From the NCBI RefSeq assembly GCF_943734655.1, contig NC_071354.1:139300642-139364641 (forward strand): a DNA stretch of 64,000 nt, read 5' to 3'. The notes beneath the pieces were generated by a model, which did not search any database, was not told the DNA's origin, and was given only the letters and a program-made list of their open reading frames with translations. Within the stretch, counting starts at the first letter, position 1. Each line of letters begins with the position of its first letter. The stretch comes from Sabethes cyaneus. Taxonomy: Eukaryota; Arthropoda; Insecta; Diptera; Culicidae. Shown in pieces: positions 1 through 12,060 of this stretch. Position numbers and translations under genes: made by a program.

Positions 1-147
1 AATCACAGTACTTTTAAGTGCTCTACAGAAGGAACGACAAGCGATACGCGCTATACTGACAATTCGTATACATCTGACTTATATCCTCGCTTTAAGCTGT
101 GTATCGTTGCCTCAACAATATACAGCATGTATATTTCCGAAGATTAA

Positions 148-365
148 CCGCCCAGTTAGCTTCGAGGTACGATGCTGGTCTAACAAGCCAGTCATACTAG
201 TCGTATGTTCGAATCTCGGCTAGGCAGTGTTGCTAGATAGAGTCAACAGGATTGTTGCACTAGCTCCGTAATTATCCTATACTCTAATAGCCGGCTGCAA
301 AATCTGTCGATAAAAAAGGGTCAAATCTTCGAAAGACGTTTAGCTCCAAGGCTTTGCTTTTATAT
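148..365 (+). repeat. tRNA-derived SINE
   Basis: The segment has a tRNA-like head. An anticodon-arm-like stretch (CTGGT, loop CTAACAA, GCCAG) is followed by a B-box-like GTTCGAATC, then an unrelated body. The loop would carry AAC, as in a Val tRNA, but there is no acceptor stem or clean cloverleaf, so this is a SINE rather than a functional tRNA gene. The body wording (an AACAAGCCAGTC-type head, then a stretch ending GGCTTTGCTTTT) fits an abundant culicine SINE as I remember it. Exact ends are uncertain. Confidence 0.6.
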
Positions 366-680
366 TTCCGAAGACTACCGAACTCAAGACTGGGCATTCT
401 GAGTTCTGCAGTCTTCGATAGCTCCATGCATACGAAGGTGCAAGGTGACGAATACGAATGACTTTTAGACGGGCTTATCGCTTGTGGCTTCATCTGCAGA
501 CCACTTTAGGATAATCCAGTAGTTTTTTCACCTCTTAAGTTGAGTTGTGACGATTGTGCACAAATATCTTTCTTTTCTACTCTTGCATGATGAATATCTT
601 GGAACCATTTTATTTAGTTTTCAACTGCGGAAAAATGAACCGAGCTGAACTATGTACAAACCACAAAACGCTGTCAAAAG
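366..680. other. No recognisable feature
   Basis: I see no gene, terminal repeat or RNA in this AT-rich spacer between the SINE and the first retrotransposon fragment. Confidence 0.5.
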
Positions 681-1260
681 CTATACATATACGACCACTT
701 CTTTTTCTTCTAGCAGCATAGAGCTGGGGTTGCCCTTGCTGTAACAAAAGCCCCTATCCACTATACTTGGTTCTGTGCTGCTCGTTATCAATTCGTTGAA
801 CGTGAATATTGTATATGGTTTTTGGTTATGTAGTATATTATTCTTTTTCTTTAACTCCGTGTTTAGTCTGGCGTAGATTGCCTCCGCCGTCTCAAGGTTG
901 CAGAGCGATGTTATGTAGGCGATATGCATTATCTACTATAGCTGTTCACGCTCTACTGTATCGTATGCTGCTTTGAAATCCACGAAAATAGGATGCGTGG
1001 GCACGTTTTACTCCCGATATTTCTGGAGAATTTGAAAGAGAGTGGAAATTTGCTCCGTAGTAGCACGAGCCTAAAGCCCACCAGAATTTATGCTGCGCTA
1101 TAAATTCTTTTACTATTGGGGAATGAAAATATAATAAAATCTGGAAGAGTACCTTTTAGGCGGTGTTGATTAGCGTAATACCGCGATAATTATAGCAACC
1201 GGAGCGATCGTTTTGGCGTAGCTAAAGGGAGTGCCTGAAGTACCAGGCCCCCTCCAGAAT
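681..1260 (-). pseudogene. Non-LTR retrotransposon RT fragment (degenerate)
   Basis: Read on the minus strand, this is a broken part of a reverse transcriptase. Around 1160-1230 lies the counterpart of the 'NYRGI' block, around 950-1010 the 'H.IF.DFKAAYD' block, and around 870-930 the 'TAEAIYARL' block. These match, in order, the better preserved + strand copy at 26710-28114. Stops and frameshifts are frequent, and the segment between the blocks is shortened. It belongs to the same family as the next entry but is a separate fragment, because the RT blocks occur twice. Inactive relic. Confidence 0.7.
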
Positions 1261-1339
1261 TCTGCAGACCTCCTCCAGAAATTTCCCCATTATAATTTAA
1301 GAACCGGAAAAAAATTCAGTGTATGTGTTCCCACTGGGT

Positions 1340-2870
1340 AGATGTTTTTTTTGCTAGGTATCGCAAACGTGCGGTTGTCGTCGTCGTCAGTAGCCATCGG
1401 TAATCTGATAGCCACCCCGGCTTATGCTGTTTTAAGCAGTCGTCTCCATTCAACTCGATCTTGGGCCACTCGTCGCCAATTTCCCAGTCTCAGAAGTCGC
1501 AAATCACTTTCGACCTGGTTTAGCCATCTTTGCACGTTAAGCCTTTTTGTTCCTGGTGCTGGTGCAGTTATTGAAGAGAACTATTTTCGTCGCACTGTCG
1601 TCCGGTATCCTTACGACGTTCCGGCCCACCGTAGCCTACTGACTTTCGCCAGATGACGATGGGAATCTCTCCAAACAGGTTCTGTAGCTCGGGATTCATA
1701 CGTCTCTGTCACAGTGCGCAGTACCTTCCGCGCGAATACGGCAAGGGCGCGTATGTCCTCCATGAGCTGTGTCACGGCTTCAAGTTCTTTGTATGGTGGC
1801 GTATGTTTTTTGATCGTAGCGTTACGCAAAGGGAAAAGAAGGCCCGATTTCCCGTGTAAATGCGCCGCTGGAACTCTTTACTACTGTTGTTGTCCGTAGT
1901 TCCAAATACACAAACTCATCTGCCACTTCTAGTTTGCCGCCGCCAACAGTTCGTGGGAGGCACGTGTTTGATTTTCAAACCGACAAGCGATGGTAAATAG
2001 CATGCAAGAAGGATTCGAAAGTGTCTCCGAGTTACACACGAAATACATCACTCGATCTAATGTAGCCCTGAGTAGTTGCGTCAGTTTATCCGGAAAACCC
2101 GGCAAACCGTGTCCGTGCATTATCTGCCATAGCTGGCGTCGATCTAATGCATCGTATACTACTTTGAAATCAATAAAGATGTGATGCATGGGCACGTTCT
2201 ACTCCGGATGTACCTGCAAGATCTGTAGGATAGTGAACATCTGGTCCGTAATTGCGCGGGCTCTCATGAAGCCCACCTGGTATTTCCCTACAGAACTATG
2301 TGCTATCGGTGACAAACGGCGTAAGAGGATCATAATGAATTTTTTTTTTGAAGGCATCCACTAGGCCCCCTCCTGGGATACTAGCTAGCTACGCCAATAA
2401 TCGTTTTTATAGATGCGACAAACCGCACTTGCCATCCACTTCTCCTTTTCCCAAAAACGTAGTAAAATCCGTATGTATTGTGTCTGGGCCTTTAGTCCTT
2501 GCCTTCTGCCGCATCTCCTCTAGACCTGGAGCCGGCACGCTGTTATTGGTTCACTTCCGTTCCGTCTCCGTCTGTTGAATCACCATTGAGATGCCTATCG
2601 AAGAACTGCTTTCACTTATCGACCATCCCGTACTCGTTCGTGACCATGTTTCCCTCGTTCATATACATATCAAGCTTCGGTGTGGTGTATTCTTTACGAA
2701 ATTGGTTCACTTTCTCATAAAACTTTCGCGTCTCTTGAGCCCGGAATAGTTGTTCTAGTTCTTCATGAGCACTGTCCTCGTTCTGGTGCTTTTTTCATCT
2801 CAGGATGGTGGTCAATTTATTCCGCGCTTGTCGATACTTGGTCAAATTCTCCCTTGTAGCAATGCTACTG
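1340..2870 (-). pseudogene. Non-LTR retrotransposon, EN-RT linker to C terminus (degenerate)
   Basis: A longer minus-strand remnant of the same retrotransposon family. Reading downward from 2870, a charged linker region upstream of RT (2870-2400) is followed by an RT block at 2195-1929 containing 'HHIFIDFKVVYDALDRRQLWQIMH', here cited only by its start at 2192. The post-RT region at 1829-1611 includes 'VSRLRWAG', and a C-terminal tail runs to about 1340. The same blocks occur at 27015-27266 and 27729-28073. The catalytic F/YADD segment is not readable. Several frameshifts and stops make it non-functional. The clade could not be fixed by eye. Confidence 0.75.
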
Positions 2871-5800
2871 AGACGGTCGTAATCGCTAAAACGATGTGCC
2901 CCATTTCTGCATTACGCTTTACGTCATGATTTTTAAAATTGAAAGTGTTTCTGCTATTATTTTCATTAGAGGCAATATAATTTTGTTCGTATGCCAGGAG
3001 GGAACTGAGTTCAAAAATGCCACTGCAACAGTTTGTCTGTTGTGGCTGGTCCCAATTGCTGTGATTAGATTTAAAATAAACTTTTTGAATTAGTAGCACT
3101 ATAAATCATTCTTTGTAATATCGAGTAAAGCTTGCAAGCGATTGAACAAAGTCGATCGAGCAATCGTATACCTTGCAAACGCATTAGCAGAATGTATATG
3201 TTTGAGTGTTCTTGAAAAACTGTCGATTTTAGAGCATCAACAAGTGCTCCCATAGGACTAAAGCATTACCGATTTTATTGTGGGTTGTACGATGTGTTGC
3301 TCCTTCTAGGAATGACTGTTTTCCCCTCAAAACAAAAGAAGGGCCAGCATCGCAATAGCGATGAGAAGGAAATTCTGAGGAAAAATCACATAAAAGGCAT
3401 CGCAAACATTTCAACCAAACACCGAAAAGCAAAACAAAACAACATTACATAAACATAAATGCTCTGGGAAAAGAATCAAACAAACGTCGAGAATAGAACG
3501 TCCGAACAACTCTGGAGAGCCGTTCTTTTTCGCCTCGGGCAACCACTTTCCGGCACATAACCATGCTACCACAGCCTGTAGTTGAATATACTTTCACAAT
3601 AATACGCAGCAAGTGGGCTTTCTGTGGCGAACCGAAGGGATAGCTGTCCCTAAGAAATATAACGAGAGTGTAAACTATAATCTGCAGTAAGAATAAAAGA
3701 AGAAAGCTGCACGAGGAAAACAGGCATAATCAAATTTGCTCTGCGCAAGCAAGGCAGTTCCAAAAGTAAAGAGCCCACTCAGCAAAAACATTCCTACCGA
3801 ACCAAAGGCCTGTTGGATGGTTGGACAGAAATGGATTTGGGTTGAGCTGCTATAGTGTGTAGAAATCTAGCTACTATTGCAACGACGGTGTCATTTTTTT
3901 CATTGAAGACATTAAAAAATAAGTTCAAGTGTCTCTGTTTGCCTTGTTTTATCGATTTATCGACTGTTAGTTCAGATTTTGTCTGTGATATTTTAATATC
4001 AATTTTAATCTGTCGTTGGCATACATCTGATATATGAAACTGGGCCTCATTTTATCTCTACGCTTTTAAACTTGAAGCATCCAACAGTAACAACTTGTGT
4101 TGTCTAAATATGTTTGAAAAACTTGTAATATGAGGTATACTACTTGTAGCTCTGTCATGTATATTTGTTCTAGCTTCTTTGACACATATTCAAAGTATGC
4201 CTTAGGGAAAAGTTCTGCTATTCGTATCAGTGGTATCACTATAACACGGTATATCCGGTCAAAACATGTGTCCTCCGGTTCTACATATGCAGTGTGGCAC
4301 AACATTTTGTCCGGAAAGTGATTGTGGCGCGGTTAGAATGAATCTTATCTCACTTATGTCCAAGTGCCAAGCAAACTTACATACTCGGGTGCACACATTA
4401 TTTGGATCCAAAAATCCTTCAAACAGTTCCCTCGATGCCGATGGAAATCCAATTCGCATCCACTGTGGCTTGATTCCTTTCTATCCTTAACGATGCGGGA
4501 CCGTGATTAGCCGTACGCATAACATAAAGCAGCAGATTGTTATTGTCTAACGTTTTGTTTGATTGTAACGATAATGTTTATTCGCACGCCGAAAGCGCTC
4601 ATGTTGAGTTCTTCGCCCTTGAGTGGCGTGATTATTCTTATCTTATGATGGGAAGATATGTGTCAAATGTGAAGTAATGTTTTGGCCAATCGCAATATTA
4701 GTAAAAGTATGTATTATTCGAAATTGGCGCCACTGATATTAGAAGCATCGCAAATTTTGTATGACTTTAAAGTTTTGTTTGTTTTCGATGTTTTATTCAA
4801 AAGCAGGATCGCTGAAGAATTACGTTTCACCGGATACGTACAACCGGATCACTGTTCTTCTGCTGAAAATGAAAGTTAATCGCGATATTTCTCTTGAGAC
4901 TACATCATAGGTCTGATATATTGTTGGATATTCGTAGAAGTTGCCATGTAGGGTTTGACCTGAGAACGTCCAATACAATATGCTAAGCAAAAACTTGCGT
5001 CGCTTCAGCATTTACTTACCATTACTCGGACTATTACTTAAATCTGGTAGCAGTGCAGTAGAATATGCTGCAATCAAAACTTCCATCTAGTGATCAAATG
5101 GGCTGAGATAAATTAATCCGATTATTATTCAATAATTTATTGTGTATTACAAATTACCCTCGTCACCAGATCATCGCCCTTTTTGCATTGTGCAAATGGC
5201 GAACCCCTCGCTTTTGAACCGCAGTTGTTTCGAAGACCTGCACAAACAGCAGGATATTAATCGCGCTCGCAGTGCATACGTAACTATGCAGTAGAATGTA
5301 GGCATCCCCGGCGGAGGGTGATGAATCCGGCCAGATTACGACCAACATGTTTGCACATCGGATGGCTGACACTGGATTCCATATGTACACGACAGCGTAC
5401 AGTGAAAATCTATCATACAGTTTTAACATCACAGGAAAACACTTTTCGAATGAGAACTGCTATCGCTCCTTCATCCTGAAGCGAAGAGGCAGGATTAACT
5501 CTTTTACTGCACCTTTAGGTGCACGTAAATTAAGTGAAATTCTATTTATATTTTTTTCCGGAATTAGCGGGTATCTAAATATTGATTGAGTTAGAGTAGC
5601 GTCGTTCGCGTGGTAATTAATTAAAATTAGACCGTTATTAGTGAAATTGTTTCTAGTGCAATTCGCTATTTGCTCAAACTCTAACGTTCAATGGCACGAA
5701 TTTGAGTTTGCCAACCAGATTTATCCATTTGATGCGTCCCGGTATTCCGCTTCCAATCAATCAATCAATCCTTCATTTCATTTGGCATTTGCTACCCATT

Positions 5801-6440
5801 AGTGCTAGTGGAAAAGTAAGACGAGATGTCTAATCGATCTCATTTTGGAAATGGAATCTTTTCGATGCATGGACTCAGGTGCCTACCTGTGAAGCCTATC
5901 ATAAAAAGAAACATGTTCCGAGTACTCTATTTTGCTGCTCTTCAATTAAAGATGTTAAAAAACCGATTTAATCCACCTGTTGGTGAAAGGAACCTATGTT
6001 ATACCATTTTATTTGTTATTTGAAATAGAATTCGGCATATCTTCAAACATAATTTAAGTGTTTCAATGTGATAATTTTCTTCAATATGCATGTGTATTCA
6101 ATATACTGAATACATTTGTAAATTACATGACGAAATTATGAAAATCGTGTGCCAAGTTCTTGAGCAGAATTGATATTTAATAGGGGACCCCAAGTCTGGT
6201 GAGTCGAAAAAATCGAATTTTTTATGACAGTTTACTGAAGGCCTTCAGACATGTTGTGCCGATATGATTTTTCGATAGCTGATCTTGTTGAAAAGTTACA
6301 GTAAAAACCTTTTTTTCGAAGCCAGTGGTTCAGTGGAAGTTCAGTGGTGGTACGTGTATCTCAGAATCTAGTGAACAAATTTGGCAGAAATTCTTTTTCA
6401 GCATGTAAAAGTGCATGTATTTGTAAAATTGAATTAATTA
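2871..6440. other. Unassigned intergenic DNA
   Basis: No gene could be supported. Short open frames on the minus strand at 4066-4459, 4820-5011 and 5163-5432 have no recognisable domain. A possible splice donor (GTATGTAAGT read on the minus strand, near 4375-4385) lies at the end of one open stretch. That alone is not enough to call an exon. A short (TCAA)n run is at about 5755-5770. Confidence 0.4.
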
Positions 6441-6620
6441 CCGTGAACGCATATAATTCCGATCAAACTGAAGTCGTTGATTTTGGATGATTGAATTAAA
6501 TATTAATCATGTTAATCAGTTTGCATCGATAATGACCTTCCTCACTGACTATGATTTTTGATTCAATTTTCTAAAAATCGACTACTTTGGTTGACTGATC
6601 GGAATTATATGCCTTCACAG
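6441..6620. mobile_element. MITE, TA target duplication
   Basis: The ends are inverted repeats: CCGTGAACGCATATAATTCC at the left pairs with GGAATTATATGCCTTCACAG at the right, and similarity continues inward for about 50 bp. Each end abuts a TA dinucleotide (6439-6440 and 6621-6622), as expected for a Tc1/mariner-type non-autonomous element. It is 180 bp long with no coding capacity. Confidence 0.8.
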
Positions 6621-6729
6621 TAAGCCGTTTTTGGTAATTTGATTTTTTAATTTTTTATGAGCTTGATAAAAAACAGGTTTATTATGAAAAAATGGCTGAC
6701 ACTTTAATAATAAATTTTCAGAACCCGCT

Positions 6730-7025
6730 ATGATATTGACCCAAAGACGGACACCTTAAGGTTAAGGCTCAATATTTACTCAAATATAACTGTATTAATC
6801 GCAATTTTCATACAAACTGAACCTTTTATTTTCTGTTTAACATAGCCAGTCAGAACAAAACTGAGACAAAACTAATAAAGATGGTAAAGTAGCATGGAAC
6901 TTACCTATTTTATTTATAACTGTGAACCAAATTGACTACAAAACTGAAAAATTATTGTTTATGAAATATACCAAGTGTCCATCTTTCCCGCAGTGTCCAT
7001 CTTTACCGCCCTTCCCTTCCTAATA
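6730..7025. repeat. Remnant with GTGTCCATCTTT motifs
   Basis: The motif GTGTCCATCTTT(A/C)CCG occurs twice at 6975-7010, and a related inverted form (AAAGACGGACACC) is at 6741-6755. This resembles the end of a TIR element, but I could not define a matching second terminus. Confidence 0.3.
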
Positions 7026-7037
7026 TCTTCAATTATA

Positions 7038-7240
7038 CACACTTAAAAAAAACACCGAGGTCGGCAAAATTTTGCCGAGATTTGGACAGCCGAGCGTTCG
7101 GTAAAATTTTTTATGATACCAAACGTTAGTAAAGATCCGTAAACGTCGATATGCACCACCGAAATTTTCACCGAACGCTCGGTTGTTCAAATCTCGGCAA
7201 GTTTTGCCGAGTTTTTTAAATGTTCTTTGGTGTGGGGGTG
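7038..7240. mobile_element. MITE with CTCGGCAAAA-type inverted repeats
   Basis: Inverted repeats include AACACCGAGGTCGGCAAAAT and TTTGCCGAGATTTGGACAGC at the left. Their complements are at the right, around 7160-7225 (CCGAACGCTCGG, CTCGGCAAGTTTTGCCGAG). TA lies at both borders (7036-7037, 7241-7242). It is about 203 bp and non-coding. The same wording is common in culicine genomes as I recall it. Confidence 0.75.
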
Positions 7241-7489
7241 TATTGGTGGGCCTCCTTAAATTAAAACAAAAAAAAAAAAATTAAAAGTGTGTACCTTAAT
7301 CAATGACTATAATATCTCAATACCTAACCAAAATATATTATTGTCAGACCAGAATAGTCATTCCTCTTAACTGCTTCATTAAGCAAATCATTATATTCCG
7401 CAACCAGTAAGCGACAGATAGTTACCAGCAGTTGCAAAGTTGTTTATTTTACTATGTTCTACAACTTTTGTGAACAAACTACATTTTTT

Positions 7490-8705
7490 AGGGCGCATTT
7501 CAAAAAACCATAATTTGTACCACCCTAATAAGGGGATTCAGGGTCACCCTAATAATGCAAAAAGAAGCGTTATATTAAAATAATAAACTTATCCAAAGAC
7601 ACACCCGTTGAAACATTACGCATATTTTTGAGGTTTGGTCCCGCTGTGCCTTCTATTTGCTTCGTATCAGTCAGGTTTTCTGAAATAATTTTATTCAATT
7701 TTTTTTTAATAACTGTTGTCCGGTAAGACAATTTCTTATTAAATTTAGCAGATGTATTCAGAGAGCTAAAGCGTTTCGTTTGATACTAAAATAATTAAAA
7801 TCTGATTAATTACATGGTAAAAATCGTTAAAAATTATTGTAAATTTTCATGTGCTGTATACGATTGCTCATAACTTTCAAATCAAACGTCCAATCAAAAA
7901 ACAAATCAATAGTGATCTATGCGGTTATATTATCCATCAAATGAGACTAGTAGCGCGTAAACCGGTTCAACCATCTCTGAGAAACAGGCGATAATTATTA
8001 CCTTGTCTAAACACGGTTTTTAAGCGTAACTTTTAAACTACTTGTTTGTTTTCAATTACTTCGTTAAAGTTTTTATAATACACTCAAAATAAATTTCACG
8101 TCGAAATCATAGGAAAAGTTATGTGAATATTTTCCATCTAGCTTTTCCTGTACTATTTACGTGACTTTCAGGTAGTTCGCACGCATACTAATGCGTTAAC
8201 GTGGAAATCAGATAGATGCTGTTATTTTTTCCAATAACAGTCAGCTGAAAGTCACTTAACTGCCTGTAGAGAAATTTATGTGATTTTTCACGTGGAAAGG
8301 ACGTGTGGATTATTTTGAGTGTAGCAAGAGCTTTCGTTTGGTACTAATCGTTGAAATTGGTTGCGTGCTTCCGGAGAAAATCGTGTCACGAAGTTTTCGC
8401 ATTTTTGCTTATAACTTTTGAACGAAAAGTCGGACTACGAAACAATTCAATAGTGGTATACTAGGCAATAATACCTTTCAAACGAAAGTAATAACAGTCG
8501 AATCGGTTCAGCCTCCTCCGAGAAGTAGACGATAGAAAAGTTGCGTTCTGCACATACAAACACACATACACACACACACACAGACATTGCTCAGTTCGTC
8601 GAACTCTATCGATTAGTATATGTGACTCGGCCCTCCGGGCCTCGGATCAGTTCCGTGTTTTTCGACCAATTTCTAAACCATTGTTATATAGTATAACAAA
8701 GGTAA
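7490..8705 (+). repeat. Dispersed non-coding repeat with (CA)n tract, copy 1
   Basis: This copy aligns by eye, with the same block order, to 26440-26709 plus 28115-28890. Shared blocks include the paired CACCCTAATA motifs, AAATTTAGCAGAT, GATACTAAAATAATT, GAGACTARTAGCGC, CCGGAGAAAATC and AACAATTCAATAGTG. It runs into a (CA)n tract at 8560-8585, then a GC-rich CGGCCCTCCGGGCCTCGG motif and an AACAAAGGTAAAAAG end. No open frame explains it. A MITE is nested at 8081-8321. Confidence 0.75.
8081..8321. mobile_element. MITE nested in the dispersed repeat
   Basis: The termini CACTCAAAATAA and TTATTTTGAGTG are perfect 12-bp inverted repeats flanked by TA (8079-8080 and 8322-8323). It is 241 bp, with a second internal inverted pair (GTGACTTTCAGG near 8160, CTGAAAGTCAC near 8245). 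The second copy of the host repeat lacks this insert near 28370, which serves as a natural empty site. Non-coding Tc1/mariner-type MITE by its TA duplication. Confidence 0.88.
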
Positions 8706-9624
8706 AAAGTAGATTTTCTTTTTAAGGTTTCATTTTCGAAACCCATTTTAAATGACACAGACTTACACGTTAAAAAAATCAAACAGTGTCGTATGCCTGG
8801 TGGTGTGCTGCTTTTAATAACGATAGATCCAGTATTGTTGTTGTTTAGAAGCTGTTCTCTAATCGGTCCAAAAATTTCCCAAACGTGAGTGTTCCTCGAT
8901 GGAGTACATCGATCTTTACCTGCTTCCCTACTGGAGATAGTTTTGTTTGGTTGCTATTTCATCACTCATTCTTACCACATGTCCAGCCCAATCCAGCCGC
9001 CATATTGCACCACATTCATTATATCAGTATATTTGTGTAGTTGTATACTCGTGATTAATGCGTCCAGTTCCTATTCTACCGCCACGTGTTGGTCGCAGAA
9101 TTTCACGCTCGAAAACTACAACTACTAGTCATTCTACTTCCATGGCCCATGCCCGTATTGAGAGTATTAGTGTTCTTCGTTGGTTTTAGTTTTGTGTGAG
9201 TGGCAAAAGAAGATGTGCGATGTAAACAAAAATGCCGAAAAGGTTGTTAAAACAATAGGAACACGGATTATGCCTTCCGCCATTGTGGCTCGTAAAAAAC
9301 TGGAAAGAATCAAAAGCTGATTTTTTTTTTTCAAAATTGAAATTCGTTCATATCTTTTTAATTATCTTTAGCGCAAACCTTAACTGTTCACAGTTTACGG
9401 ATCGCTCGGACTCATGTCTTGTATTTAAAATTTAACGAATTACACTCAAATCTCTTTTCACACGTTTTTTTCTGATTTTGGAATTAACGCGGTTTTGATG
9501 ATGATTTTTGAAATATAACACGATTTTTTACATCATTTTTCGAATTATCGCGGTTTTTTTAAACGGTTAATTTTTCCGTATCCGTATCCGTGAGAAAAAA
9601 GACTTGAGTGCCTATTTTTTGGTC
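8706..9624. other. No gene; solo MITE-end similarity
   Basis: AT-rich with poly-T runs. At 9278-9305 there is a stretch (CCATTGTGGCTCGTAAAAAACTGG) resembling one terminus of the MITE at 55706-55897, without a partner. Nothing else is recognised. Confidence 0.4.
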
Positions 9625-9811
9625 TTTGTTTTAAAAAGAAAATCAATTGGAAATGTAATTCAACCTGGGCATATGAATGGTTTATTCCGATTGATGCGTA
9701 ATTTATGTATTCTTATTACTTCAGAATACATAAATTACGCACCAATCGGAATAAACCATTCATATGCCCAGGTTGAATAACATTTCCAATTGATTTTCTT
9801 TTTAAAACAAA
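9625..9811. repeat. Near-perfect palindrome, 89-bp arms
   Basis: The left arm 9625-9713 is the reverse complement of the right arm 9723-9811, with only two mismatches that I can find and a 9-nt loop (TATTACTTC). A transcript through it would fold into one long hairpin. No target duplication is obvious at its borders. Confidence 0.9.
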
Positions 9812-11102
9812 ATAAAATCTAGATCTAGATAGATAAAATCTCACGCGGCAGCATGAAGCAATATTTTCACCTGGGGATTCACCTTCGAACAGTCAGCTGT
9901 TTCTGTATTTTATAGTGCCTTCACATAACATCGCAACTTCGGATAACGATTATACCCGCAGCAAATCTACTTTTCATCGGATAACTCACATGAAAGGATT
10001 CTGCTGCATCCGACCGACATACAACTCTGATTGTAATACTTTCTACAGGATTACAGTGTACCACACTTTCGTTGACTAACTGGGACTGTAGAGCCAAAGT
10101 CATGCACAACCAACATTGCACCGCAATGATTCGATAGCAGCAGCCAGCCGGGCGGTGGTATCTGTAACGCGTGTTGGCGGAGTACACATCAAGGAAAAAC
10201 GGATGAAAACTGCAATCTTCCCAAAAAGAGATTTTCATTAAATTTTGCTTTCAGACAGTCAGTCCCGATGATGGCGAATCTTTTTTTTCGTTTCGGCTTC
10301 TCTTGTAAGTTGGAAATGGAGGGGAGAAATTTGAGGCAACCAGACGATATGTATCACGATAAATCACAAGAAATCCTGCTGGTCTTAAGAAGCAGTAGAT
10401 ACACAGACACATCATCGGGAAAGTGAAATGCGGATAAAACGAAGGCTTAGGATCGAAAACGCACATGTACCGGCAGCAGCATCCTTTTTTACTTTGCTCT
10501 GCGGAGCACGGGGCTAAGTGTAATTGCAATCGTTTCAACTATACGGATCGCTGAACGGGTGTGGAAGATTGCAAGCGAGGCAAAAAACAGACGAGAGAAA
10601 ATATCACGGAAAACTTGAGATGAAAAGCTAAGAAACATTCTGTTTATGGCTTTGGCGCTGCACTTTGCTGTTGCCGAAGAAATTGAGTGCCTCAAGCGTT
10701 TCTGGTAAGTTTTGATGGGAATCCTATTTTGGCGAGATCATCGCAGGATTTCAGAGACTTATTTTCGATTTCGGTAAAGAAGTCGAACTTAGCAGCGCAA
10801 ATATGATTGTTTGGGAAGAATTTGTCACAGGAAATGCTATTTGTTTGCTGCTATCGGATCCGGGTAAGTTGTTGTCTTTGGAGTAATTTAGAATTCAACG
10901 TAGGTACAACTATCTCATAGAATGTTTCACATTCAATTAATTTGCTATTGATAGAAGACAAGAAAGATGAAAAAAAAGATAAATTAGGAAAATTAGTGGA
11001 AAACAGGAATTAAGCTGCAATTATTTTTAATTTGTTGATAAAATTAGTTTTTGATTTAAAAATGATATAGCCGCCAAAAGTTTGATCGTTCTACAATGTT
11101 TA
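9812..11102. other. Unassigned DNA
   Basis: Open frames of up to about 105 codons occur on the minus strand (9921-10238, 10251-10538). They show no domain or codon pattern that I recognise, so none is called as a gene. Confidence 0.4.
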
Positions 11103-11402
11103 ACAATTAACACGCGTCATGTAAATTTTAACATGCGTCATGTAAATTTTAACACGCATCATGCAACTTTTTATATGACTTATACAAAATACAACTTTTA
11201 ACATGCGTCTGTCACTTAACATGCGTCACGTAACTGTTAACATGCGTCATGTAACTTTTAACATTTACAACAACTTTTAACTTTTACCTTGCGTCATGTG
11301 AATTTTAAAATGCGTCATGAAACTTTTAATATGACTCATGTAACTTTTAACATGCGTCATGCAACTTTTAACATGAGTTATGTAACCTTTAACTTAGAAC
11401 TT
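11103..11402. repeat. Minisatellite, 21-22 bp unit
   Basis: About a dozen degenerate tandem units of the form AACATGCGTCATGTAACTTTT fill this stretch, with some units shortened or scrambled (for example around 11175-11200 and 11262-11300). Non-coding. Confidence 0.85.
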
Positions 11403-11721
11403 TTAAAAGGGTGCGTGATACATACACACATCACATCAAGCAGATAAAATTTGTCTTATTTTGTTAATCACTACTAAAATAATCATTGCAATAAAACGAG
11501 CGCTAGTTAATCAAGAATTTTTTTCCAAAAATGCCTGTTTCCTAAACTGGAAACGCACGGAAAATTCCAAATCACCGTATGTATCTAAAAACTATTTATC
11601 CAACAAAAATTCCGATTTGTTTCCACAAATTACATATTTATTTAGAAATTGCTTTAGAAATAGAAAAAAACCAGCCAATGAACCATTCGCGTTACCGAGT
11701 AAGCTGGCATGCAAATGGGGG
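11403..11721. other. No recognisable feature
   Basis: AT-rich spacer. The open frames at 11461-11812 run into the following SINE and are not credible genes. Confidence 0.4.
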
Positions 11722-12060
11722 GCTCCGTAGCCGCAAGGTTATCGAGTCTGCTTTGACAAGCGAGTGGTTGTGGGTTCGAATCTTAGTAGAATCAAGCCAT
11801 TCGATGTCGTGACTTTAGCATGGGTTTATTCCCAGGCCCCTCCATTTACCCTTCCTTCATGCTGAATTCTATATTTTACCCTCTGAAGCCTCTTGACAGT
11901 GCAAATGTCTCTCCTATAGATAAGTGTACTGGTCAGAGGTACGAATGAGTCCTCGCCAGGGACGGCTATAATATGGGATAGTACTGGCAGCGAGGAATAT
12001 GTGGGTAAAGTAGATCAAGCTTTGAAGGAAGGGTAAACCCCAATACACACAAGCACGCAT
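11722..12060 (+). repeat. tRNA-derived SINE
   Basis: The head reads CCGTAGCCGCAAGGTTATCG followed by a B-box-like TGGGTTCGAATCTTAG, the A-box/B-box layout of a tRNA-derived pol III promoter. A long non-tRNA body follows, ending near AATACACACAAGCACGCATA. No acceptor stem is present, so it is not a functional tRNA. Its body differs from that of the SINE at 148-365. Confidence 0.7.

Noticed and set aside
4066..4459. Minus-strand open stretches with a nearby GTATGTAAGT donor
   Set aside because: No domain recognised, frameshift between the two stretches, no acceptor found.
5163..5432. Minus-strand frame with hydrophobic segments (YIWNPVSAIRC), considered as a PIG-U-like exon
   Set aside because: Similarity rests on a few residues; neighbouring sequence does not continue the family and splice sites are not convincing.
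9921..10538. Cys-rich minus-strand frames
   Set aside because: Cysteine spacing fits no zinc-finger or secreted-peptide pattern; no signal peptide or splice context.
11722..11800. Possible functional tRNA gene
   Set aside because: A- and B-box-like words are present, but no acceptor stem closes; it is a SINE head.
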